DNA of 64,000 nucleotides, from NCBI RefSeq assembly GCF_003315245.1, contig NZ_QNRT01000001.1:502963-566962 (forward strand), read 5' to 3'. Numbering within the stretch: position 1 is the first letter of the stretch; each line of letters opens with the position of its first letter. The notes under the pieces are model-generated. The model was given only the letters and a program-made list of their open reading frames with translations. It was not told where the DNA came from and did no database searches. A program made the translations under genes and the position numbers. Of the stretch, positions 1 to 10,668 are shown piece by piece. The DNA is from Arenicella xantha (GTDB lineage: Bacteria; Pseudomonadota; Gammaproteobacteria; Arenicellales; Arenicellaceae).

Positions 1-685
1 CAGCTGAAATAATATCATTCACACCAACAATGGTGGCACCAAGCTCCTCAGCACGAGCTACGTTTTGTGGATTAATATCGCACGCTAAACACTCAGCACC
101 GGCTTCGCGTAGCAATTTGATCAAATAACGACCAACCGATCCAGCACCTTGCACTGCCACGGTCGTGCCATTTAATGAGTCTCGCTTAAGCTGATATCTA
201 ACCGCAGATTGAATACCACAAAAAATTCCATAAGCAGTTAATGGTGACGGGTCGCCACCAAATTCTTGTGCATCGTTGACGCCCAACACATGCTTAGTTT
301 CTGTGGCAATCTGTCGCAAGTCATCAACACAAGTACCCGAATCTTCAGCGGTGACATACATGCCGTTTAACGATTCAATGAACTCGCCCATTTTATGAAA
401 TAGCGCTGGCGACTTTTGTGTGGCTGGGTCACCGATAATAACCGCCTTACCACCGCCCATAGGCAATCCAGCTAAGGCCGACTTATAGGTCATGCCGCGA
501 CTAAGCCGCAACACATCTTCCAATGCCTGCTCCTCGTTCGCATATGGAAACATACGACAGCCACCAACGGCTGGGCCGAGCTTAGTATTGTGCACCGCAA
601 TAATGGCGCGTAAGCCACTCGCGGCATCATCGATAGTGGCAACGTGCTCGTGATTATCAAATGATGGGGATTGATTCGCATTCAT
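1..685 (-). CDS. ldh: Leucine dehydrogenase, C-terminus cut by window edge
   Basis: NAD-dependent deamination of leucine, isoleucine and valine to 2-oxoacids, the substrates of the bkd complex encoded just upstream on the same strand. The translation begins MNANQSPSFDNHEHV and carries the Glu/Leu/Phe/Val dehydrogenase glycine-rich motif GLPMGGGKAV, whose Lys80 matches the catalytic lysine of Bacillus leucine dehydrogenase, plus AEDSGT with Asp115. A Rossmann motif (GAGSVG) follows. The ATG at 685 has an AGAGGA ribosome site a few bases upstream. About 228 residues are visible of the roughly 350 usual, so the 3' end lies outside. Valine or phenylalanine dehydrogenase are alternatives within the same family. 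Confidence 0.88.
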   Translation of the reverse strand, partial: MNANQSPSFDNHEHVATIDDAASGLRAIIAVHNTKLGPAVGGCRMFPYANEEQALEDVLRLSRGMTYKSALAGLPMGGGKAVIIGDPATQKSPALFHKMGEFIESLNGMYVTAEDSGTCVDDLRQIATETKHVLGVNDAQEFGGDPSPLTAYGIFCGIQSAVRYQLKRDSLNGTTVAVQGAGSVGRYLIKLLREAGAECLACDINPQNVARAEELGATIVGVNDIISA

Positions 686-729
686 TCTGCATATCCTCTA
701 AATAATATATTTGGTTTATCTAGCCTTAG

Positions 730-2088
730 CTATATGTGGAGTGCTTTGCCAAGTGCCCGCAATGCGGCTTCTTGAAAGCCCTCGGATTGTGTGGGATGAG
801 CGTGAATAGTCGCGCCGATATCTTGTAGTGTCGCGCCCATTTCAATCGCAAGCGAAAACGCTGCGGACATTTCAGCCACCCCAACACCAACGGCTTGGAT
901 CCCTAGCACCGCATCATCGGACGCACGAGCAACCACGCGTACAAATCCATCTTCGCGCTCGGTTGTCATCGCCCGGCCATTGGCCGCGAATGGGAATTCG
1001 GCAACCTTGGCATCTTGCAACTCATCTGGCAGCAGGCCACAGCTGACAATCTCAGGGTCGGTAAAACACACGGCAGGAATACAGCGCTTGTCCCAAACCA
1101 CTTTATGGCCCGCGACTCGTTCGGCAACTAGTTCACCTTGCGCCATGGCTCGGTGCGCCAACATTGGTTCACCGGTCACGTCGCCAATCGCATAAATGCC
1201 ACGCATCGAGGTTTGACAAGCATCATTGATCTCAATAAACGGCCCGTTCATAGACAAACTCAATTCATCAATACCAACCGACTCAGTCCGCGGACGACGC
1301 CCCACCGTAACCAGTACCTTCTCAGCCTGAATCACGCCTTTATCGGTATGTAGTTGACCATCTTTGAAGTTCTGCGCTTTGGTGCCGACCTGCACGTCGA
1401 TACCAAGTGACTTGATATGCTCTAAGACCGGCTTGGTTAACGCGTCATCGTACTGCGGCAGAATCTTCTGGGTCGCTTCTACGATCGTCACTTTAGCGCC
1501 CAGCTTAGCAAAAGCGGTGCCAATTTCTAACCCAATATAGCCACCGCCAACCACCGCCAATGACGTTGGCACAGACTCTAGCGCTAAAGCTTCGGTCGAT
1601 GACATTATGTCGCCTCCAAACGGCAACGACGGTATCTCGATCGGCGCGGAGCCGGTTGCAATGACAATATTTTCAGCGCGTATTGTGTGGTCTTCATCCG
1701 TACTGACTACATTGATTGTTTTGCCATCAACAAACTTAGCTTGCCCTTGAATACGCTTCACGCCGGCTTTTTTCATCAAACCTGCTACGCCTTGGTTCAG
1801 TCGCGTGACAATACCGTTTTTCCAGCTCACCGTTTGCGCAAGATCGATCTTAGGAGATTGCAGCGAAATACCCAAAGGCCCTTGGTTGGCGTGTAGCATT
1901 TTGTAGAACTCGTCGGACGCATGGATCAGTGCTTTGGACGGAATACAGCCGACATTCAAACAGGTTCCGCCGGGCGCCTGAGTATCAACGATCACCGTAT
2001 CAATACCCAGTTGACCCGCTCGAATTGCACAGACATAACCACCGGGGCCAGCGCCAATAATCAACAACTTAGTTTTAATATCCGACAT
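730..2088 (-). CDS. lpdV: Dihydrolipoyl dehydrogenase (E3) of the branched-chain 2-oxoacid dehydrogenase
   Basis: FAD flavoprotein that reoxidises the dihydrolipoyl groups of E2 and reduces NAD. The 452-residue protein has the N-terminal FAD motif GAGPGG, the redox disulfide GGTCLNVGCIPSK with Cys43 and Cys48, a second GxGxxG motif for NAD (VVGGGYIGLE), and the C-terminal active-site HAHPTQSE. Length is normal for the family. It directly follows the E2 gene (stop and start are adjacent), so it is the dedicated E3 of this operon, like LpdV of pseudomonads, rather than the E3 of pyruvate dehydrogenase. Confidence 0.96.
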   Translation of the reverse strand: MSDIKTKLLIIGAGPGGYVCAIRAGQLGIDTVIVDTQAPGGTCLNVGCIPSKALIHASDEFYKMLHANQGPLGISLQSPKIDLAQTVSWKNGIVTRLNQGVAGLMKKAGVKRIQGQAKFVDGKTINVVSTDEDHTIRAENIVIATGSAPIEIPSLPFGGDIMSSTEALALESVPTSLAVVGGGYIGLEIGTAFAKLGAKVTIVEATQKILPQYDDALTKPVLEHIKSLGIDVQVGTKAQNFKDGQLHTDKGVIQAEKVLVTVGRRPRTESVGIDELSLSMNGPFIEINDACQTSMRGIYAIGDVTGEPMLAHRAMAQGELVAERVAGHKVVWDKRCIPAVCFTDPEIVSCGLLPDELQDAKVAEFPFAANGRAMTTEREDGFVRVVARASDDAVLGIQAVGVGVAEMSAAFSLAIEMGATLQDIGATIHAHPTQSEGFQEAALRALGKALHI

Positions 2089-3426
2089 CTAGCTCTCCAC
2101 AAACAACATTGCTGGCGATTCCAACAAGGTCTTTAGTTTTTGTACAAACACAGCAGCATCCCAACCATCCACCACGCGGTGGTCAAAGGAGCACGAAATG
2201 TTCATCATTTTGCACGGTTGGAACTGCTGCCCGTCCCACATCGGACGGATTTGCATTTTATTCACGCCAACAATCGCCACTTCCGGATGATTAATAATCG
2301 GTGTGGTTGCGATTGCGCCCATGGCGCCCAGCGAGGTAATCGTGATGGTGCCTCCCGTTAAATCTTCCAGACGAATGGTTCCCGCGCGGGCGGCATCCGC
2401 TAAGTCAGAAACTCGCTCCGCATTTTTCCATAGATTCGCGGCTTCGGCGTGCTGCACTACTGTCACATTAAGCCCATTATCGGTTTGTGTTGCGATACCA
2501 ATATTGACCGCTCCGTATTGATGCACCACACCAGCTTCGTCATCAAACCGCGCATTGAGCTCAGGTTGATCTCTTACCGCTTCCACGATGGCGCGCATCA
2601 AAAACGGCAATATCGTTAATTTTGGGCGACTACCAGCATGTTTTTTATTGAGCGCTGCGCGTAGCTCTTCTAGCTCAGTCATGTCGATTTCTTCGACAAT
2701 AGTGATATGCGGAATACGTGATTTCGAAAGCGACATCTTTTCTGCGATTTTGCGTCGCATGCCAATAACTTTCACTTCCTTAACGCTAGTATTCTTAACA
2801 TGCGCACCGACTGACACCGGGCTTGCACCGCCCTCATCGATATAATTAGTTAAATCGTGATGGCTTATCCGACCGGCCGGGCCAGTGCCCAGAACCGAAC
2901 GTAGATCAATCCCTTCTTCTTTAGCACGCGCACGTACCGACGGCGCCGCCAAGGGCTTATTCGCAGTGGCTTTAGCCGATGCCGGCGGACGCTTTGATGC
3001 GCCTTTTTTGGCATCAGTAACCCGCGCCTCGTCCGGTATATCTTTAGTCCTTGAGGGGACTTCTTCCGCTTGAACTTGCACTGAGGCCTGTAAAGCGACT
3101 TTGTGGTCCGCTCCATCGCTACTGGAAACTTCCGTAGAAGCACTTGTCGGAGTCGCTGATTCCATAACTTGATCGTTGCCTTCACCGGCAACTTCAAGCT
3201 GGATAAGCTTCTCCCCTATCGCGATCATGTCGCCGACCTCACCACCAAGCCAGGTCACAGTACCCGATACAGAGCTCGGCACTTCAACCGCCGCTTTGTC
3301 GGTCATCACCGCCGCCACTACGTCATCTTCATTGACGACATCGCCAACTTTGACATGCCATTCAACTAATTCCGCTTCGGCAATACCTTCACCAACGTCA
3401 GGCAATCTTATTGTGTATATTCCCAT
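2089..3426 (-). CDS. bkdB: Lipoamide acyltransferase (E2) of the branched-chain 2-oxoacid dehydrogenase
   Basis: Core subunit that moves branched acyl groups from lipoyl to CoA. The 445-residue protein shows an N-terminal lipoyl domain with the lipoylated Lys44 in MTDKAAVEVPS, a Ala/Pro/Lys-rich flexible linker (about 90-160), a peripheral subunit-binding domain (about 161-196), and a C-terminal catalytic domain with DHRVVDGWD (His416). The single lipoyl domain and the sequence around the lysine fit BCKDH E2 better than pyruvate dehydrogenase E2. It starts 3 bases after the E1beta stop. Confidence 0.95.
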   Translation of the reverse strand: MGIYTIRLPDVGEGIAEAELVEWHVKVGDVVNEDDVVAAVMTDKAAVEVPSSVSGTVTWLGGEVGDMIAIGEKLIQLEVAGEGNDQVMESATPTSASTEVSSSDGADHKVALQASVQVQAEEVPSRTKDIPDEARVTDAKKGASKRPPASAKATANKPLAAPSVRARAKEEGIDLRSVLGTGPAGRISHHDLTNYIDEGGASPVSVGAHVKNTSVKEVKVIGMRRKIAEKMSLSKSRIPHITIVEEIDMTELEELRAALNKKHAGSRPKLTILPFLMRAIVEAVRDQPELNARFDDEAGVVHQYGAVNIGIATQTDNGLNVTVVQHAEAANLWKNAERVSDLADAARAGTIRLEDLTGGTITITSLGAMGAIATTPIINHPEVAIVGVNKMQIRPMWDGQQFQPCKMMNISCSFDHRVVDGWDAAVFVQKLKTLLESPAMLFVES

Positions 3427-3429
3427 CGC

Positions 3430-4443
3430 TTAATCCTCCATCAACTGGTGCAGGGCGGCAACGACACGCGCTGGCCCAGGAAAATAATCCCACTCTTGCG
3501 CATGTGGGTATGGCGTATCCCAACCGGTTACTCGAATGACCGGTGACTCAAGGTGGTAAAAACAATGCTCTTGCACCTGTGCCATCAGCTCGGCTCCGAA
3601 GCCCCCAGTTTTAGTTGCTTCGTGCACTACTAAACAGCGACCGGTCTTTTGTACCGACTCGGTGATCGTATCTAGGTCCAGAGGCAATAACGTTCTTAGG
3701 TCGATAATCTCAGCATCAATACCGGCTTCATCGGCGGCGGCTTCGGCAACATAAACCATGGTGCCATAAGCTAAAATCGTAACCGCTTCACCAGCGCGGC
3801 GTACCGCAGCTTTACCGAGCGGAGTCACGTAATACCCGTCATCGACTTCGCCTAAATCATGTTTCTTCCAAGGCACAATTGGTTGGTCATGATGACCATC
3901 AAACGGACCATTATATAAACGCTTCGGTTCCAGAAAAATTACCGGATCAGGATCTTCAATCGCGGCCAATAGCAAGCCTTTTGCGTCTTGCGGGTTCGAC
4001 GGCATCACCGTCTTCAGACCACTAACATGAGTAAAGAACGCTTCGGGTGACTGACTGTGAGTTTGACCCCCAAATATTCCACCGCCAGTAGGCATGCGAA
4101 TAACCAATGGACAAGTAAAGTCACCAGCCGAACGGTATCGAAGTCGAGCCGCTTCTGACGCAATTTGGTCAATCGCAGGGTAAACATAGTCAGCAAATTG
4201 AATTTCGACTACCGGATGTAAACCGTAAGACGCCATGCCAACCGCCGCGCCAACGATGCCAAGCTCACTAATTGGCGCGTCAAAACAACGCGTTCTTCCG
4301 TACTTTTTCTGTAAGCCCGCCGTACAGCGGAATACGCCACCAAAATAGCCAACGTCTTCACCGAAGACGACGACTCGTTCATCGCGCTCCATTGCCACAT
4401 CGTGGGCATCGCGAATCGCTTCAATCATTGTCATACGTGTCAT
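3430..4443 (-). CDS. bkdA2: 2-oxoisovalerate dehydrogenase E1 beta subunit
   Basis: Partner of E1alpha in the thiamine-diphosphate-dependent decarboxylation of branched 2-oxoacids. The 337-residue protein contains the transketolase pyrimidine-binding region (VVVFGEDVGYFGGVF) and the C-terminal transketolase domain (EAVTILAYGTM, VVHEATKTGGFGAE). Length agrees with other BkdA2 proteins. It begins 3 bases downstream of the E1alpha stop, consistent with translational coupling and a 1:1 complex. Confidence 0.96.
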   Translation of the reverse strand: MTRMTMIEAIRDAHDVAMERDERVVVFGEDVGYFGGVFRCTAGLQKKYGRTRCFDAPISELGIVGAAVGMASYGLHPVVEIQFADYVYPAIDQIASEAARLRYRSAGDFTCPLVIRMPTGGGIFGGQTHSQSPEAFFTHVSGLKTVMPSNPQDAKGLLLAAIEDPDPVIFLEPKRLYNGPFDGHHDQPIVPWKKHDLGEVDDGYYVTPLGKAAVRRAGEAVTILAYGTMVYVAEAAADEAGIDAEIIDLRTLLPLDLDTITESVQKTGRCLVVHEATKTGGFGAELMAQVQEHCFYHLESPVIRVTGWDTPYPHAQEWDYFPGPARVVAALHQLMED

Positions 4444-4446
4444 GAT

Positions 4447-5943
<1,497 letters not shown>

Positions 5944-6420
5944 ATGACCGAATTAAGCCTTCAAGACATTAAGATTCTAGAAATACTGCAAAACAACGCT
6001 GATCGCAGCTCTGCCGACATCGCTGAACAGCTGAATATGAGTCAATCACCTTGTTGGCGGCGCATTAACCGCTTAGAGCAAGAAGGCATTATTGAGAAAA
6101 AAGTCGCGATTATTAATCGTGAGGCAGTGGGGATGGATTTAGTTGCGTTTACGACAATTAATTTGAGCCAAGCTGGTCGACAAAATATGGAGATGTTTGA
6201 ATCCGCGGTCGCCAAGTTAGACGAAGTAGTAGAGTGCTACACCATGACTGGAGCGTGGGATTACATGCTAAAAGTTGTGGTGAAAGACATTCGCCACTAT
6301 GAAATATTTGTGCGTAATCAACTACTGGTCGAGGTGCCCAATATCGGCGAAATTCACTCACACATGGCGGTTACTGAAATTAAAAACACGACCGCTCTAC
6401 CACTACAACGACAACTTTAG
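5944..6420 (+). CDS. bkdR: Lrp/AsnC-family regulator, probably of the bkd operon
   Basis: The 158-residue protein has an N-terminal AsnC-type winged helix (LQDIKILEILQNNADRSS, then SADIAEQLNMSQSPCWRRI) and a C-terminal AsnC effector domain (about 75-150). The motif SQSPCWRR is typical of the DNA-recognition helix. The gene faces away from the bkd operon, the arrangement of bkdR in pseudomonads, where BkdR activates bkd in response to branched-chain amino acids. Function is inferred from family plus position. No strong ribosome site precedes the ATG. Confidence 0.88.
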   Translation: MTELSLQDIKILEILQNNADRSSADIAEQLNMSQSPCWRRINRLEQEGIIEKKVAIINREAVGMDLVAFTTINLSQAGRQNMEMFESAVAKLDEVVECYTMTGAWDYMLKVVVKDIRHYEIFVRNQLLVEVPNIGEIHSHMAVTEIKNTTALPLQRQL

Positions 6421-6449
6421 ATTGCCACTACTACGTCACTTACTAACGC

Positions 6450-8120
6450 TTAAGACTCGAGCGGTATTTCTGCCAAAATTGCTTTAGTGCCCTCACGACC
6501 GGCCAATTCGACTTGCTCATCCAAGATGATTTGCAGTGTTTCGAGTGTCGTCATTGGATTCGCCATCACCACTCTGAACACCGACACCGGCTGGCCGCCG
6601 TAACGATGCTGCGAAAAACGTGTACGTGATACAAAAGTTTTACCCGCGGCACGCTGCTGTTTTTGCATACGTCGATTGGCGCGATCCAGTACGTCATTAA
6701 TCACCTTTTGCGCCTCGGTATCAACAGCCGCCAACTTGGCTTGTACCGCCGCCGGCACGTATCGATAATTAAGTATGTTCAGTTCTGGGTCGGTAATCAG
6801 TTCGAAATCAGGATGCGCGGCAATCATACGAGCAAAAGTTTTAGCCTTCTGCACATTCTGATCAATAATTATTTCGTAGCCTTTGCGCCCAATAATATGA
6901 AATGCAGCGTGAACTAACATCGCCATTCCAGGACGACTGCCTTCAATTGAATATTGCCCTAGATCTTTTGACCCTGCGCGTAAAATATACTCAGCATGGT
7001 GCTCAACCGCTCCAAGTGCACTCGGGTTTTTAAACACCACCATGCCCGCGCCCATCGGCACATACAATTGCTTGTGCGCATCAATGGTCACCGAGTCAGC
7101 CAACTCAATGCCCTTTAAAATATGTTTATAGGTGTTCGACAACAAGGTCGGCCCGCCCCACGCCGCATCGACATGAAAATGGGTGCCAAACTCTTGGGCT
7201 ACTGCCGCCATCTCGGTCAACGGGTCGACTTGACCGGTTTCAGTGGCACCAGCAATACCCACAATAGATACAATTCCAGTGCCGTTAGCTGTTAGCTCAG
7301 CACACGTAGCACGCAACGCGTCAAGACTGATTTTCGACGAGGCATCGGTTGGCACTGAAATAACGTTGTTCCGACCTATGCCGAGCACATCAGCGGCTTT
7401 ACTTAACGAGTAGTGCCCGCGTTCTGACACAACGATTGCGAGTCGGTCATAATTGGCATGCGCCATCGCCGCGGCAATACCCTCTTTTGCGAGCCCCTGA
7501 AAACCTTCTGTCGGGCGAAACATTCGATTTCTAGCAACCCATAGCGCGGTGATATTTGCAGTAGTTCCGCCCGAACAAAACGAACCTAATGCTCGTTCAC
7601 TATTGTGTAAATTCTCAGCGTAGAACTCATCACTCTGCTCGTACACCATGCCATGCAGCATTCCCAGCACTTGCCTTTCTAGTGGTGTGAACGCTTTAGA
7701 GGTTTCAATTTTGACTAGATTTTGATTTAACGCCACCATGATGCGCGACAACGGCAACATAAAGTAAGGCAGTGGTGTCGCCATGTGACCAATAAAGCCT
7801 GGCGCGGCCGTATGCACCGATTGCGCAACCAGCTTCTCTAGCACAAAATCAGTGTAGTCAGAAACAAACTGTGGCACTTCAGGAATTTGACTACCAGAAA
7901 AATCAGCTTCAATTGCTTTTAACGAGCGCTCCCGAGCAACAATACGATCAGTAAGAAAGCCCATCAGATTATCCGAAATTTCTTTATCAATAGCGCCCAA
8001 CGTACTGTTAGGTGCTTCCGGAACCGTGAAGATACGGTACAGATTCTCTAAACTTGCCGTAGCAAGTGAATGGGAATCGAGAATATCGAGGTGGGCAGGT
8101 GTGTTTTTCACGTCGAACAA
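6450..8120 (-). CDS. panP: PLP-dependent decarboxylase, PanP-like (aspartate 1-decarboxylase)
   Basis: Group II pyridoxal-phosphate decarboxylase fold of 556 residues. The PLP lysine lies in TIDAHKQLYVPMG, with HVDAAWGG as the cofactor-binding aspartate motif. The N-terminal segment YRIFTVPEAPNSTLG and the stretch NLVKIETSKAFTPLERQVLG closely match my memory of the PanP family of Vibrio and relatives, which makes beta-alanine from aspartate where PanD is absent. The start is uncertain: TTG at 8120 or GTG at 8111 fit, neither with a good ribosome site. It converges with bkdR. Glutamate or another acidic amino acid as substrate cannot be excluded. Confidence 0.82.
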   Translation of the reverse strand: MFDVKNTPAHLDILDSHSLATASLENLYRIFTVPEAPNSTLGAIDKEISDNLMGFLTDRIVARERSLKAIEADFSGSQIPEVPQFVSDYTDFVLEKLVAQSVHTAAPGFIGHMATPLPYFMLPLSRIMVALNQNLVKIETSKAFTPLERQVLGMLHGMVYEQSDEFYAENLHNSERALGSFCSGGTTANITALWVARNRMFRPTEGFQGLAKEGIAAAMAHANYDRLAIVVSERGHYSLSKAADVLGIGRNNVISVPTDASSKISLDALRATCAELTANGTGIVSIVGIAGATETGQVDPLTEMAAVAQEFGTHFHVDAAWGGPTLLSNTYKHILKGIELADSVTIDAHKQLYVPMGAGMVVFKNPSALGAVEHHAEYILRAGSKDLGQYSIEGSRPGMAMLVHAAFHIIGRKGYEIIIDQNVQKAKTFARMIAAHPDFELITDPELNILNYRYVPAAVQAKLAAVDTEAQKVINDVLDRANRRMQKQQRAAGKTFVSRTRFSQHRYGGQPVSVFRVVMANPMTTLETLQIILDEQVELAGREGTKAILAEIPLES

Positions 8121-8240
8121 TGATAACTCGTCAGGTCAGCTGTCTCAGCATTGAGGTTAGAATTCGAGTGCCTTTTGACACACAAGAATTCGATTATACG
8201 GTGTTGCTGTGAGTCCGACAAACACCTTAGAAGCACAATT

Positions 8241-9197
8241 CTAAACGCGGAATGATGATAAATCACCAAAGAACTGACTAACCGTGTCAAGCCACAGCGC
8301 CGGACTCCCGAGCTGGCAGAAATGTCCGGCACTCGGCATGATTGACAAACTTGCCGATGGGCAGATCTGCGCCTGTAGGTAATGCGCCATTTCAACTCTG
8401 GCTACCTGGTCTGCATCGCCCCAACATATATGTATCGGTACGTCGCCATCAAGCAACTTCAATGCTGGTAGCCAACGTGTCGACTCAAAACGTTTACGAT
8501 CATTAAGATAACGTATCAAGTGATGATTTTTTTGGTGACCGTTTTGCAGCGTGCAACCTTGCCACAATAATTGAATATCTTGTTCGCTCAAGCCACCGGG
8601 GGAACCAATGCCGACACCATGCCCACTCAACACAGTCTGACGAAATACTGCATACCTTGCCTGCGAACTCACAAGCGGACCGACCGCTTTATTCAACAAG
8701 AGTTTTTGCATCAATCGGAGTTTCGCCAATTTCAGTACCATGCTGCCATTGGTAAAAGTAATACTCTTTAGGCCATCACTAAAGCTCGCTGGCAACTGGC
8801 GGTTCACATGCCGCGCCACCAACTCAGTCAGCACGCTAGTACCCATGTCGTGACTCAGTACATGACCTCCGCGCACACCCAATTGCTGCCAAACTTGCAA
8901 TACCGAGTCAGCTTGAGGCACCAGTGAGTAACTGTATTCCGCACCTGGCTTATCGCTAAAGCCATATCCGGGCATATCGAGTAGCACGATCCGCGCAAAC
9001 GTATTGCGGAGACCATCAACAACCTTATTAAATGAAAAAGATGACTCAGGAAAGCCATGCAATAGCAGCAGCGTATCATCAGAACTGGCACCAGAGTCAC
9101 CAAGGTCGAGTGCAAAAACGTGTAATGCTAACGGCTTAACTGAATAGAAGCTTCCTCTTGCACGCCAAGCCTCAAGCGCTGGATCGAGCTTACTCAC
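8241..9197 (-). CDS. Alpha/beta hydrolase with Asp-type nucleophile elbow
   Basis: A 318-residue alpha/beta-hydrolase-fold protein. The oxyanion motif LLLLHGFPESSFSF and the nucleophile elbow LSHDMGTS are clear. The elbow carries Asp where lipases have Ser, as in epoxide hydrolases, haloalkane dehalogenases and the MEST group. The catalytic His is probably in PSAGHFCQLGSP near the C-terminus. Last gene of a four-gene leftward unit in which neighbours overlap by a few bases (start overlaps the SDR stop). Substrate unknown. Confidence 0.8.
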   Translation of the reverse strand: MSKLDPALEAWRARGSFYSVKPLALHVFALDLGDSGASSDDTLLLLHGFPESSFSFNKVVDGLRNTFARIVLLDMPGYGFSDKPGAEYSYSLVPQADSVLQVWQQLGVRGGHVLSHDMGTSVLTELVARHVNRQLPASFSDGLKSITFTNGSMVLKLAKLRLMQKLLLNKAVGPLVSSQARYAVFRQTVLSGHGVGIGSPGGLSEQDIQLLWQGCTLQNGHQKNHHLIRYLNDRKRFESTRWLPALKLLDGDVPIHICWGDADQVARVEMAHYLQAQICPSASLSIMPSAGHFCQLGSPALWLDTVSQFFGDLSSFRV

Positions 9198-9901
9198 ACT
9201 TCTATTTGCCCTAGATTTGCATCAATAATGGCACCATTGAGCACGGGATTTTGGCTTGCAAACCAAATTGTTTCAGCAATCTCCTCGGGTTGGGCCAAAC
9301 GCTTGTGTGCGATACCCGCGGTGATTTGTTGGTATACCTCTGGATGTGCCCCTAAATGCTCTTTCAACATCTCGGTTTCGGTAAAACCTGGGCAAACCGC
9401 AGCCGTATGAATTAGAGTCCCAGCAAGATCTTGACAGGTTGCACGCATCTGGCCAATTGCCGCGTGTTTCGACACAACGTAAGCATGTGTATTCGCGACC
9501 GCTTTCCGACCCAAGGTAGAGCTAATATAAATAATAGATGAACCCGTTTTCATCCGAGGTATTAACAGGCGATTCAAGGCCGCTGGCGCCACTACATTTA
9601 GCTCCATCACGCGTCGTAAGGTCTCACTCTCTAACGTTTGAACCGTCTCCTTAGTCATCATCGCCGCATTGTGCACTAACACCAGTTTTTCAGGCTCGCC
9701 AACCAAGTCTAGCAGCGCGTCAGTATGCTGCTGCTCCCAATTTGGGTCCAACAAGTCTACCGATAAATTACTGACCTCCGGCAACTCGCAGGGCGAGCGA
9801 GACAGGTTGATGACACGAAACCCTGCTTGAAGATAGCGCTTGGCGGTCGCCCAACCAATGCCTTTGCTCGCACCGCTAATAACTAGAACCTGGTTCATCA
9901 T
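9194..9901 (-). CDS. Short-chain dehydrogenase/reductase
   Basis: Classical SDR of about 235 residues with the NAD(P) motif SGASKGIG near the N-terminus, the NNAG-equivalent HNAAM, and the catalytic Ser-Tyr-Lys set in YISSTLG and AYVVSKHA. Two adjacent ATGs (9901 and 9898) follow AGGAGA. The second gives the better spacing. It overlaps both neighbours in the queD-like/yhhQ-like operon. The alcohol or ketone acted on cannot be told from sequence. Resemblance to sepiapterin-reductase-like SDRs would fit the pterin-related neighbour but is only a guess. Confidence 0.88.
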   Translation of the reverse strand: MMNQVLVISGASKGIGWATAKRYLQAGFRVINLSRSPCELPEVSNLSVDLLDPNWEQQHTDALLDLVGEPEKLVLVHNAAMMTKETVQTLESETLRRVMELNVVAPAALNRLLIPRMKTGSSIIYISSTLGRKAVANTHAYVVSKHAAIGQMRATCQDLAGTLIHTAAVCPGFTETEMLKEHLGAHPEVYQQITAGIAHKRLAQPEEIAETIWFASQNPVLNGAIIDANLGQIEV

Positions 9902-10668
9902 ATTTCTCCTGAGGGCTGCTTATTTAAGCCCAAATAGGGCCTTAGAACGTGGACTAATCCATAGATTATCGGAGTATCCGCTAAGGCTGAACACAACTTA
10001 AATAGATAATTGCTTAGCATCAGGCCAAGCACCGCCTGCCACGCCATGTCACCAGCAACAATGGCAGCGCCAAACGTAACTAAGATCACGGTGACCGAAT
10101 CAACGCCTTGACTGACAATGGTACTGCCATTGTTGCGCAACCAAAGATGTTTGCCTTTGGTTTTTTGTTTGATCCAATGAAACAGAAAGACATCGACATA
10201 TTGCGCCAGTATATACGCCACCATTGAGGCCAGAACAGCACCAGCCGTGGTCGCATAGATAAGCGCAAACAACTCAACGTCGCCGCGCACGCTAGTGCCG
10301 TTTGGTAAGCCAACATCATCCGCCAGCGGCAATGTCTGCCAAGGCGCTTGCACCGCAACATCGACCGCCGGCAAAGCGTTACCTAGCCACATCACCGCAA
10401 GAATAAATATATTCAGGACCAAGCCGACTGTAACCATGAAATTGGCACGAGCGCGACCATAAAGCTCAGAAATCAAGTCAGTGCAAAGGAATGTCAGCGG
10501 GTAAGCAAGTACACCAACCGCCAGCTGCATCGGCCCCACTTGCACAAAACGCGTAATGCCGATGACATTCAGCAAGGTCATCGCACACAGAAAAAAACCC
10601 GCTAATACCAGAAAAACTCGTTCGCGTCGTTCCTGCAGTAGTGAATCCGAAATAGCGAACTCAGACAT
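9898..10668 (-). CDS. yhhQ: Queuosine precursor transporter, YhhQ/VUT family
   Basis: Inner-membrane protein of 256 residues with about six hydrophobic segments. Family hallmarks are visible: LCTDLISELYGRARAN, the segment AQYVDVFLFHWIK, and LWLRNNGSTIVSQGVDS. E. coli YhhQ imports the queuosine precursors preQ0 and preQ1. The start at 10668 was chosen because GGAGG lies 6 bases upstream. A longer frame to 10740 would run deep into the upstream gene. Its first 8 bases overlap the QueD-like gene, supporting a shared role in 7-deazaguanine metabolism. Confidence 0.9.
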   Translation of the reverse strand: MSEFAISDSLLQERRERVFLVLAGFFLCAMTLLNVIGITRFVQVGPMQLAVGVLAYPLTFLCTDLISELYGRARANFMVTVGLVLNIFILAVMWLGNALPAVDVAVQAPWQTLPLADDVGLPNGTSVRGDVELFALIYATTAGAVLASMVAYILAQYVDVFLFHWIKQKTKGKHLWLRNNGSTIVSQGVDSVTVILVTFGAAIVAGDMAWQAVLGLMLSNYLFKLCSALADTPIIYGLVHVLRPYLGLNKQPSGEI

